Assembly (NCBI GenBank): GCA_963575745.1 | Contig: CAUYUJ010014627.1 | Location: 841,348 to 905,347 of the forward strand | Length of the DNA stretch: 64,000 bases | Source of the DNA: Prorocentrum cordatum | Taxonomy: Eukaryota; Sar; Dinophyceae; Prorocentrales; Prorocentraceae | Reading direction: 5' to 3' | In this document: positions 54,456-64,000 of the stretch, piece after piece | Layout of the letters: the number at the start of each line of letters is the position of its first letter | Position numbering within the stretch: position 1 is the stretch's first letter | Notes under the pieces: model-generated | Databases searched by the model: none | Seen by the model: only the letters and a program-made list of their open reading frames with translations | Told to the model about the DNA's origin: nothing | Translations under genes and position numbers: made by a program

Positions 54456-56346
54456 CCCTATGTCCACCGCGAACATGATCGTGCGGTCCACCAAGCGAGA
54501 GCCATTGCCCAGCACCTCCACGACCACCGTGCCGTGGCCGGTCAGGCGCTCATGCTCGCGGGCACCGGCGAGGTCGCCTTGCACCGTCTCGCGAAGGTAC
54601 AGCCCGGCCGGCACCGGCTCTGCGCTTCGCACGCACTCCCACTGCTCGCCGCCCAGCTCTGCCTCCGCGCTTGGCGGCACCGACCGCAGCGTCCACGCCA
54701 CCGGGCTGGCCACCTGGACGTAAGGGGTGCCCTGTGGGTCGCTCTCGGGCTCGCCCAGCGGCCTGGAGGAGGAGCCGTTCCTCTGTAGCAAGGTCACGAC
54801 GGTCCCCAAGTTCGTGTACCTTCCGTGCCACAGCGTACTGGTGCAGTACGAGGTGAGGTCGAGCCCGCCATGGTTGAACTTCTGGCAGTACGTAGGAACA
54901 CTCCCGGTGTGGTAGAAGTACTTGCAGCAGGAGATGCGCTCGTTGACTTCGCCGAACTTCCAGCTGAAACTCGCCATCATGGTATCCTCCGAGCTGTACC
55001 AAGCGCCGCCGCCGCACTTCCCCGGCTTGCACCCGACGTCCCACTTCCCGATCAGGTCTGACCACTTCGAGCAGCCAAATCTATCGCAATTCGGGTCCTC
55101 GTCGGCGTTGCCGGAGCCGATCGTGTACTCGTCACCCAGCCCGAAGAGAGAGTGCCCCAGCTCATGAATGGCGATCTGCGCAGAGTTCTCGTTTACGGAG
55201 ACGGAAGCTGTAGCTGTCCAAGGAAACCCAGCGCCGCCGTACCTCTCGTCGTTGTGCACGATGAGGGTGTTCATGATCAGTCCAGATCCGCAGTGGCGTG
55301 CGGCATGTTCCACAAGTCTGTCCTTACCGGGGCAGCAGAGGAGACGGTCCACCGCAGGGCAGCCTGGAATGGAGCCGCGAGCCTCGTTGCCGAAGACGCA
55401 CAGCTCGGCACCCCCGCCAAGCTCGGCGTCCACGTACCAAACCTGTAACGCATCGATGTTTTCCGCATCGAAGGGCTTGTAGTTGGAGAAGACTTGGTAT
55501 ATCTTCCGCGCCGCGCGCTCGAAAGCGGCCAAGTCGCCGCCGAAGCCTGACGGCACAAGAACCACGTGCAGGGACTGCGCCAGCTTGTTGGAATTGTCGG
55601 ACAGGGCCTTGCAACGGCCAGTGCTGCCAATGGTCTGCGTCGGCCACGTGACGGTCCCGCTGGCGCCACCGCACAGGCCGCACGTCTGGCGGCAGTGCTT
55701 GGTCATCAGGGCCTGATAGCTGGGGTTGCTGCAGAAGCTCGCGTAGAAGCTGCAGGGCTGCGTCCACGTTGGTGGTGGCGCGTCCGCGCACGCCGGTCCT
55801 GGCGCTGCCGTCGCCGGACACGTGCCGCAGGTCACCGGGCAGTGCGACCGGACCTGGCCCCCCCATTCGCCGTCCGCGCACAGGTAGCCGTACGAGGCGC
55901 ACGGGAGCTGCCACTGCGGGGGCGGTGCGTCCTCGCACGCCGCTCCTTGGGGAACCAAGGGATACCGCTGCCGATGCCGCTGCTCCCCCGACCTCTCCTG
56001 GGGTGCGTTCTAGCAAGAATTTCGAGGCGGATCCAGCCATTGCGACGAGGGCCTCCCAGGAGGCCCAGAGAGGCGAGAACGAGGCAACGGTAGCAGTATC
56101 GGTATTCTTTACTCCTCTGAATCCGATCGTTGCCGTCGCTGGACACGTGCCGCAGGTCACCGGGCAATACGACCGGACCTGGCCCCCCCACTCGCCGTCC
56201 GCGCACAGGTACCCGTATGAGGCGCACGGGAGCTGCCACGTGGCGGGCGGCGCATCCTCGCACGCGGAGGCCACCTGGCGGGCGCCCTCCGTGAGCTGCG
56301 TCAGCAGGGAGCCTGGGGGGAGCCAAGGTGCCGATGCAACGAGCAT
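54354..56346 (-). CDS. Secreted-type M64-family metallopeptidase with three ShKT domains (two exons)
   Basis: Proposed exons are 56346-56115 and 55945-54354, giving 607 codons in frame to TGA. Three six-cysteine ShKT modules come first: one in exon 1 and two in exon 2 (CEDAPPPQWQLPC..., CADAPPPTWTQPC...). The peptidase body follows, with a GFGGDLAAFERAARKIYQVF region typical of M64 and the zinc site HELGHSLFGLGDEY (HELGH at 55152-55166). HExxH supplies two His ligands and the general-base Glu; the downstream GDEY probably completes the site. ShKT modules in such proteins usually act outside the cell, so secretion is inferred. The N-terminus is weakly signal-like, and further 5' exons are possible. 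Modules 1 and 2 are near-identical, suggesting recent duplication. The last 33 residues are encoded by a MITE (54302-54455), so the original C-terminus is replaced. This is the clearest host-type gene in the window. Confidence 0.8.
55946..56114 (-). other. Candidate 169-nt intron in the peptidase gene
   Basis: Needed to keep frame between ShKT modules 1 and 2. The exon-intron edges share a direct repeat AGGAG (left TCAGAGGAGTAAAG, right CCCAAGGAGCGG). Using an AG 3' end gives a GA-AG intron; GT-AG would break the reading frame. Non-canonical donors and repeat-bounded introns are known in dinoflagellates. A frameshift between duplicated modules is the alternative. Confidence 0.55.
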
Positions 56347-56423
56347 ATACGAGAAGAATCCTGCTGCGCGTCTTGTCCACGACCCACTCTAGCCCCAAGA
56401 GTGCCACAAGAAGCCATCGAAAT

Positions 56424-56480
56424 GCCTCCTCCTCCTCCTCTTCCTCCTCCTCCTCCTCCTCCTCCTCCTCCTCCTCCTCT
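56424..56480 (+). repeat. (TCC)n tract
   Basis: Nearly pure TCC units upstream of the peptidase gene. Confidence 0.95.
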
Positions 56481-56677
56481 TACAATGATGCAATATCGGC
56501 GGGCAGAATGAACGAAGCCATTCTATATTGGTGCTGCTTCTTCCTTGAGCTTTGTGCTCCCTTGAGGTGCCCCAAGGCTTCTGTGGCCCCCCAGGGCGAC
56601 TGCGGGACGAGGAGCTTCCGTGGGGCACATGCTGGGAGGCCGGCTTCTCATCCGACGCGCCTGCCGTACTGCTATCC

Positions 56678-56837
56678 TTAGGTCGGGCATGTTCTCCTAC
56701 AGGCGGATTTTGGACGAAAAATGAGAAATAGTCAAACAACATCCATCAATACTGAAAATAATAGAAGAGCCGTTCCCAGACCATTTTTGTTTACAATTTT
56801 TGAATACTCCTTCCGTGGAGGGACAGGCTCGACTTAA
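56678..56837. mobile_element. MITE family M, copy 3
   Basis: A 160-bp element from TTAGGTCGGGCATG to GGGACAGGCTCGACTTAA. The interior is like copy 1 (AAATAGTCAAACA). It is bounded by TTA/TAA, which could reflect a short target duplication or the ends of the element. Confidence 0.82.
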
Positions 56838-56943
56838 CGCTACCCCCTTGGACCTCTCCTGAAGCGCGTGCGGACCATGCTCTCCAGGCGACTCCGGCCG
56901 TGGCGGCGAGGGCCCTTCCCCAGCTGGAGACATCCTGGCTGGG

Positions 56944-57160
56944 GTCGGAGTCGCCGGGGGTCGGAGGATCGCGCCGCATCACCGATGCATCACCGATGCA
57001 GCGGCGACGCGTCGGCGACGCCGGCGACGCATCGGCGCCGTCGGCGTGAAGAGAACATCGGGCTCCACGTCGCAGCGCATCGCCGATGCATCGGCGCTGC
57101 GGCGCGGTCCTCTGACCCCATCTGCTCGGACCCCATCTGGGAGGCCTGGGCCACCCCTCT
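56944..57160 (+). repeat. Dispersed repeat R3, copy 2
   Basis: Matches 28817-28955 but with an insertion of GGCGACGC-type units (56998-57045). The palindromic GCATCGCCGATGCATCGGCG is kept, with changes to one arm. Confidence 0.65.
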
Positions 57161-57590
57161 CGCCTCCCGCCGAGCTGCGCGCAAGAGTGTCCCTGGGCAT
57201 GAGTGAATCCTTGGTGCACGGCTTCGGGCGCCCGCGGGGGTGCCAAGTCCAACCACGCTGACCAGTGCTGGGGGGGGGGGACCCTGTAGGCACGCACCCG
57301 AAGGCCACGACAGAAGGACCACAGGTCCCGCGTGGGCGATCAAGCACCGAGGATCGAGATTTCCAGAATTCCACCAGAGGCCCCTTCCAACAAAAAAACG
57401 AGCCGAACGAGGGAAGGTGAGAAAGACAAGTATCGTGTTTGGGGGAAGGGGCTGGGAAGATACGAGGCAGGACGGTGTAGTAAGCCCACTTAACAGATGA
57501 GATAGCACACGAGTGATCTGATCATTTCTCCAAGCCCCATCCTCCCAACCCGATGCTTGTCCTTCTGTCGACTCCTCGCAAGAGTGACCC
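57161..57590. other. Unassigned spacer
   Basis: GC-rich unique sequence with a G run at about 57270-57280. No supported gene. Confidence 0.4.
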
Positions 57591-57595
57591 TGGGT

Positions 57596-57745
57596 AAGAG
57601 GGACCTCTGGTGCGCGGCTTTCTGCGGGCCGCGGGGGGGCAAACACGAGCGCGCAGGACGCCACTGCATCGCTCGGCGATCGGGGGACCCCATTGGGCCC
57701 GCACCAAAGGTCACTCCGGCGAAAGGTCACTCTTACGCCTAGTCG
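57596..57745 (+). repeat. Dispersed repeat R1, copy 3
   Basis: GACCTCTGGTGCGCGGCTT, then GATCGGGGGACCCC, GGGCCCGCACCAAAGGTCAC and CTCCGGCGAAAGGTCACTC, in the same order as 11549-11704. Immediately followed by a half-end of MITE family N. Confidence 0.7.
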
Positions 57746-57885
57746 ATCAGAGAACCCCGCGCGAACCTCCGAAAATGTACAGCACCCGTGCTGCCACAAG
57801 GAGCGCTCCATACCGGGAATAGAGAGGGTGACTCCTGGCCCCGGCGAGCCCTGGCTTCGAGCAGGCTCCCCGGCCCAGATCCTGA

Positions 57886-57985
57886 GGGACGGCCCGAAAA
57901 CCAGAGCACCTCTTTTGGGGCCTCTTTTGGGCCTCTTGGGGCATCTTGGGGGCCTCGTGTGGGCCTCGTGGGGCCTCTTGGGCGT
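57886..57985 (-). repeat. Degenerate GGCCTCTTGGG block 5
   Basis: Short block of GGGGCCTCTTTTGGGCCTC units, oriented as blocks 1-2. Confidence 0.7.
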
Positions 57986-58032
57986 CACTCTTCCGTCTAG
58001 TCGAGTCTGGGAAGGGCACGTCGCCGCAAGGC

Positions 58033-58164
58033 TCCCGCGATTGCTGGGGCGCTGCCGGCGAAGCGGCCGCAGGCCGCCGCCGGGAAGGCCGTGCGGCGGC
58101 GGCGGCCTCGGAAGGCCGCGCCAGCCTCTGGCGGCCGCGCTGGCGGCGCCCAGCAATCGCGGGA
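58033..58164. other. 132-bp GC-rich foldback
   Basis: The outer arms TCCCGCGATTGCTGG and CCAGCAATCGCGGGA are exact complements (apart from one G-run length difference just inside). Imperfect pairing continues through GCGGCCGC-containing arms of about 60 bp each to a small centre near 58098. Confidence 0.8.
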
Positions 58165-58595
58165 ACCCCGCGGCGGCCCAGAACGCAGGCCCATAGGCTC
58201 GTCCGTGCGCAACCGTTCGTTCTCCCCGTCAGCGGCTTGGAGCGTGCCCGTCCGTGGGGTAAAGCGTGCGCAGGAAGAGGGGAGAAGCGGTGGGAGAGTA
58301 CACGAAGGCAGGCATCACTCCTCTCGAGGCGCCTCGCTCCCCGGACCCCCGACGTCTTGTCTCTTCCAGAACGTCGACTTGCAGAGGTCTCGACCCCTCC
58401 CCCAGGACCGGTTTTCCATCCCGAGCCCTTCCTTGACGGCCTCGAGGCCCAGCAAAGAGGCCAGGGGCCGAAAAAATGGCGACAAGACCTCCCCTCGTGA
58501 TTTCGCTATGGCTCGCGGGGGCCTGGGGTCTGGGCACGGTGTCTTCCCCTCCTCTGCGAGAAAAGGAACGAGGAGGAGCGCGGGGGGAGGCAAAG
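58165..58595. other. Unassigned GC-rich spacer
   Basis: No motif, array or gene recognised. Confidence 0.4.
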
Positions 58596-58765
58596 GAGGA
58601 TGAGAATCCGGAGGAGGAGGGGGAGGGGGAGAAGGAGGAGAAGGAGGAGGAGGAGGAGGAGGGGGAGGAGGAGGAGGAGGAGGGAGGAAGGAGGAGGAGG
58701 AGGAGGAGGAGAGGAGAGGAGCAGGAGGAGGCGGAGGGAGGAGGAGGAGGAGGGGGGGAGGAGCG
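58596..58765. repeat. (GGA)n tract
   Basis: GGA/GGGGGA units on the plus strand. Confidence 0.95.
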
Positions 58766-59155
58766 CCGCCCCGCGGGGGGCGCTGCAGCAGCAGGTGCTC
58801 GCCGCCGCGCGCGGCGCGGCGGCGCACCGCCGCGGGGCGCGGCTCGCGGGCTCCCCGCGCCGAGGCTCGGCGGCGCGGCTCCGCGGGCGGCGGCGAGCGC
58901 CGCTGGGGCGACGGCCCGGGCCCAGCGGGCCGGCATCTCGTTTCTCGGCTGCGTGGCCGGCGGGGTTACGGCCGGGAGCTCTTTCGGATGGGCCCCGGCG
59001 ACTTCCTACACCGCCACCCTCCCTGAGGGTACATGCACAGTTCGTCAGAGGGCGTCTGTGTATCATGTGTGTGTTCATATTTTCATTATTCTCACTCCTA
59101 TTGCTCTTATAATAATTATTTTCACCATCACTATCATTCTTCGCATTATTGTTAT
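58766..59155. other. Unassigned spacer
   Basis: Strongly GC-rich to about 59030, with many GCGCGG words, then abruptly AT-rich before the ACT array. Confidence 0.4.
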
Positions 59156-59478
<323 letters not shown>

Positions 59479-59705
59479 TGATTCGATGGAATATTATTGT
59501 TATCATTATCATTGTTAGTTCCACTCGCATTAACCTTTATCCACATTATCATTCTTCATACTATATAAATAATAATAAACAAATCATTATAACAGTACCA
59601 ACACGCATACAACTAGTATCAATACTGACAATAACGCTGCTACTGCTACTGCTACTGCCACTACTAGTACGGATCATAATGCGAATATCCCGATTCATAC
59701 TGATA

Positions 59706-59715
59706 TTACCAATCA

Positions 59716-59796
<81 letters not shown>

Positions 59797-59840
59797 GACT
59801 ACTACTACTACTACTGACTACTACTACTACTACTACGACG

Positions 59841-59880
<40 letters not shown>

Positions 59881-59903
59881 TACTACTACTACTACTACTA
59901 CTT

Positions 59904-59964
<61 letters not shown>

Positions 59965-60000
59965 GACTACTACTACTACGACGACGAATCACACTACTAC
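59706..60000. repeat. (ACT)n array 2
   Basis: ACT/TAC units with ACG variants. It is separated from array 1 by about 225 bp of AT-rich sequence at 59479-59705 with no gene. Confidence 0.97.
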
Positions 60001-60059
60001 TAAGAACAACAACAATACTCATACTTCGAATCCAAGAATAATAACGCCAATGAAATTTA

Positions 60060-60270
60060 CACGATATTAATACGACTAAAACTAAACAGTAGTAGTACGC
60101 AAATTACCAACACAATGCATGTTACTAATACGGGTACGATTTGTAGTATAGTTGTGTATATATACGCACACACACAGACACACACATCTATACATATATA
60201 TCTATACACATATATATATATATAATATATATATAATTATATTCTAATATATATATAGATATACGTGGCG
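60060..60270. repeat. AT-rich sequence with CA and TA runs
   Basis: ACACACACA near 60167-60185, then TATATATA-rich DNA to 60262. Confidence 0.85.
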
Positions 60271-61090
60271 TGTGGACGTCCGAGCGGTGTCGCGGCGGCG
60301 GCCCCGGCGACACGCCGTGTGCCCTGCGGGCGGATAGGGCGTCGCTCCGCTTTCCGCGGGGGCGGGAGGCCGGGAACAAAAAGCACGGGACGTGGGCGGT
60401 GGGGGGCCAGGAACAGCAGAGCGACACGCTGAGCCAAAGCTCCTGACCGTTAGGCGAGGGCAAGGTCAGGAGAACGAGACCTGCCCCGATTTCGGCCTCT
60501 GGTGCCCGTGATCGGGCCCCAGGGCCATCCAAAATGGATCCAAGGCCTCTTGTTAACCCTTGGGAAGCGGTCGGGACCTCCTGGGCCGCGGAGAGGGAAG
60601 AACCCTATCGGAACATGTCTGGGAATACACATACACCGTTCCTGGCAGGCCCATCCTGGGCCTAATAGGTGCATGCGCCCTCCTGGCTTGGCCAAGTAGA
60701 TTCTGTGCACCGGCCTTGGGCCCAGGATGGGCCTGGCTGGAGTCGATGCATGTGCATCGAAGCTAAATCTGGAAGGGAATCACTATAGCTGGAAGAGAAC
60801 CTGGAAGATAATAACTAGCTTGGCAACCTCTGAGAGCCGGCGGGTCTGGAAGACGTGTTGGGCGCCGCGGCCGTTTCGGGGCGCTCCGGAACGCTCCGAG
60901 AGCGCTTCAGAACGCGGAGCGATGCATCCTCATCCCAAGCCCGCCTGCTCACTGTGGTCTGGCCAGACCACGATGATCAGGCGGGCCTCTGGCGGCGCTC
61001 TGGGGGCCAGAAGGGCGCTCTGGTGGGGCAGCGGCGGCACTGGAACCTTGAGCCCACGGCCTGAGGCAGAGGCAACGGACCGCGCCCCGG
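60271..61090. other. Unassigned GC-rich spacer
   Basis: No array or gene recognised. A CCTGGCAGGCCCATCCTGGGCC-type segment is partly repeated near 60720. Confidence 0.4.
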
Positions 61091-61094
61091 GCTT

Positions 61095-61500
61095 GTGGAC
61101 CCCCCCGAGAGGAAGCGCAAACGGCTGGGCATGCGCTGCCAGAGCGGTCGGCAGTCCAATCGGCTAAGTGGCTTCGCCTTTGATGTGCATCGCGAAGTCG
61201 CGATCAAGTATCTGCAGCCAGCGCACCGCTATACGAATCCAAGATGCGGCACAATGCCGATTCTTGCCCGTTGCAGGCAAGGCTATCGATGAATCCGAGG
61301 GAGCATCGAGAAAAGAACCGAAGGAGCCCCGAACCCCTGTTCCAACGCTGCCCCCAAACGAAACCCTGAAGAGCGAGAGTGGAGCCAAACGTGGACCGAC
61401 GAGCCCTAGCCCGTCTGCGCTCAGGCTCCGTCGGCGCTCGCAGGTCATGATCACCAGAGTGGATGAGCATGACCATGGCAATACCCTGTACCGCTGACAT
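61095..61500 (+). other. Possible coding fragment, unassigned
   Basis: Two overlapping plus-strand frames of ordinary composition: one from 61095 (RSGFAFDVHREVAIKYLQPA-like) and one running to a stop at 61495-61497 with a Lys/Glu/Pro-rich stretch (EGASRKEPKEPRTPVPTLPP). No family was recognised. Either frame may be an exon, or neither. Confidence 0.25.
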
Positions 61501-61689
61501 GGCACGTGCCGTCCAACTGTCCAAGATAAACTGGGTCACCAAACCTCGCGCATGGCGCCCCGCGATGCGCGGTGACATTCGCGCCCTCGCGAAGCCACCT
61601 CGGAAAAGGGCAATTATCCTGCCCAGGCCGCCACCTGGAAGAACTTTCAGCAAATTTCACTTTTCACCTTTTCGGCTTCTGGTGGACCT

Positions 61690-61915
61690 CCGAGGTCTCA
61701 AGACGGCCTAAGAGTTACCGAACAGGAGCACAGAGGGACCCCAAGAGGGCCCCAAAGGCTCGCACCAGAAGAGAGACCCAAGAGGCAGATTTTGCCCCAA
61801 GGGGAAGATCCACATGGGTGGCTCCAGAGGGGTACGAACGGCTCCCCCAAATGCTCCAAGAGAGCTGGAAGATGGAAGACGCCTCCAAGACCCCCCTCCA
61901 AAAATCAGCGCAACA
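61690..61915 (+). repeat. Degenerate CCCAAGAGGCC block 6
   Basis: GACCCCAAGAGGGCCCCAAAG and CCAAGAGAGCTGGAAGATGG units in the orientation of blocks 3-4. Ends with CAGCGCAACAACCATGCAA, which resembles the insert in block 1. Confidence 0.65.
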
Positions 61916-62159
61916 ACCATGCAATACTATGGCTGCGCCACGCTAAAAAGAAACGCTCCCTAGATGGCAACAAGACGATTCGACCGAGCCTGTTCGGAGA
62001 TATCGGTAGAAACACCCCGCACCTATGTATTTCTATGCTGGGCTGGCACGGTGGCGACACCTGCCGCAGTCAGCTAGATCCTGGCAAATATTTCGAGCCG
62101 CGTGCTGCCGCGGCGACGGGAACCTCCAGAAACGCCCCAACACAGCCCGCAACGAAGTC

Positions 62160-63130
<971 letters not shown>

Positions 63131-63191
63131 CGGAGCAGGAGGGCGGCGGATGAGAGAGAGAAAGGATGGGTGAGGGGGAGAGAGGAGGAGG

Positions 63192-63291
63192 NNNNNNNNN
63201 NNNNNNNNNNNNNNNNNNNNNNNNNNNNNNNNNNNNNNNNNNNNNNNNNNNNNNNNNNNNNNNNNNNNNNNNNNNNNNNNNNNNNNNNNNN
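63192..63291. other. Assembly gap (100 N)
   Basis: Exactly 100 N, a conventional placeholder for a gap of unknown size. It lies at the left edge of the 11-bp minisatellite. Open frames drawn through it are not meaningful. Confidence 0.99.
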
Positions 63292-64000
63292 CCATGCCGT
63301 TGCCATGCTGTTGCCATGCCGTTGCCATGCGCTTGCCATGCCGTGGCCGTGCTGTTGCAATGGCGTTGCCACGCTGTTGCCATGCCGTTGCCATGCCGTT
63401 GCCATGCGCTTGCCATGCCGTTGCCATGCCGTGGCCGTGCTGTTGCCATGCTGTTGCCATGCCGTTGCCATGCTGTTGCCATGCCGTTGCCACGCCGTTG
63501 CCATGCGCTTGCCGTGCCGTTGCCATGCCGTGGCCGCGCTGTTGCCATGCTGTTGCCATGCCGTTGCCATGCTGTTTGCCATGCCATGGCCGTGCCGTTG
63601 CCCATGTCATTGCCATGCCGTTGCCATGCCGTGGCCGCGCTGTTGCCATGCTGTTGCAATGCCGTTGCCATGCTGTTGCCATGCCGTGGCCACGCCGTTG
63701 CCATGCGCTTGCCATGCCGTCGCCATGCCGTGGCCGTGCTGTTGCCATGCTGTTGCCATGCCGTTGCCATGCTGTTGCCATGCCGTTGTCATGCCGTTGC
63801 CATGCGCTTGCCATGCCGTTGCCATGCCATGGCCGTGCCTTTGCCATGCTGCTGCCATGCCGTTGCCATGCTGCTGCCATGCCGTTGCCTTGTCGTTGCC
63901 ATGCGCTTGCCGTGCCGTTGCCATGCCGTGGCCGGGCTGTTGCCATGCTGTTGCCATGCCGTTGCCATGCCGTTGCCATGCCGTTGCCATGCCGTTGCCA
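63292..64000. repeat. 11-bp minisatellite (GTTGCCATGCC) with 99-bp higher-order unit
   Basis: About 64 tandem copies of an 11-bp unit run to the window edge. The variant CGCTTGCC recurs at 63331, 63407, 63506, 63706, 63805 and 63904. Three intervals are exactly 99 bp (nine units), one of 200 bp equals two periods plus two single-base insertions, and the first is 76 bp. The minus strand is open in all frames and repeats MATAWQ/RHGNG, a result of the DNA repeat. Confidence 0.95.

Noticed and set aside
61168-61250. HREVAIKYLQP, which resembles a kinase VAIK motif
   Set aside because: No glycine loop, catalytic HRD or DFG follows. Treated as chance similarity.

Overview
The window looks like repeat-dominated nuclear DNA of a dinoflagellate. 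The evidence is two reverse-transcriptase/RNase H open reading frames of the type common in dinoflagellate genomes, a ShKT-domain M64-type metallopeptidase, very low gene density, GC-rich unique DNA, and very large amounts of simple and tandem repeat. No species marker, rRNA, tRNA, spliced-leader gene or telomere repeat was seen, so the lineage call is inference. A run of 100 N at 63192-63291 marks an assembly gap.

Layout. 1-5500: tandem copies of a composite dispersed element with a (TCC)n tail, then a 5'-truncated LINE fragment (RNase H plus zinc-finger tail) that also runs into a (TCC)n tail. 6900-9320: (CAT)n and inverted (GAC)n/(GTC)n arrays. 10306-11157: the best-delimited forward copy of the composite element. 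12030-15080: tetranucleotide and TA arrays, alternating with degenerate blocks built on GGCCTCTTGGG. 16086-17745: two composite elements whose tails face each other. 18620-19290: GAT and GGA arrays. 19400-24880: an A/C-rich island with a GCTGACGCCATTCAGGCCC minisatellite inside it. 26046-27475: a 75-100 bp minisatellite. 28606-28955: short dispersed repeats, one with a 26-bp perfect palindrome. 30576-32130: GAT and GGA arrays. 32400-33562: possible coding exon(s). 36126-38075: the best reverse copy of the composite element. 39030-42137: a LINE with RT, zinc knuckle, RNase H and terminal zinc fingers, broken by one frameshift. 42138-44480: GGA/GAT arrays. 44690-45160: a frameshifted coding remnant of unknown function. 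48000-49730: an AT-richer cluster of foldback repeats. 52934-56837: the only clear host-type gene (M64 peptidase, minus strand), set among three copies of one MITE family and one copy of another. 57600-64000: dispersed repeats, a foldback, long ACT and TCG arrays, the gap, and an 11-bp/99-bp higher-order minisatellite running off the end.

How it fits together. The same (TCC)n tract follows the 3' end of both LINE fragments, of the composite elements whose 3' ends can be seen, and of another dispersed repeat (R2). This suggests a LINE and non-autonomous partners that share microsatellite tails, with much of the pyrimidine microsatellite DNA seeded by retrotransposition. A second mobile layer is made of terminal-inverted-repeat elements. 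One of these now supplies the last 33 codons and the stop codon of the peptidase gene. Almost all other long open frames are translations of simple repeats and were not called as genes.
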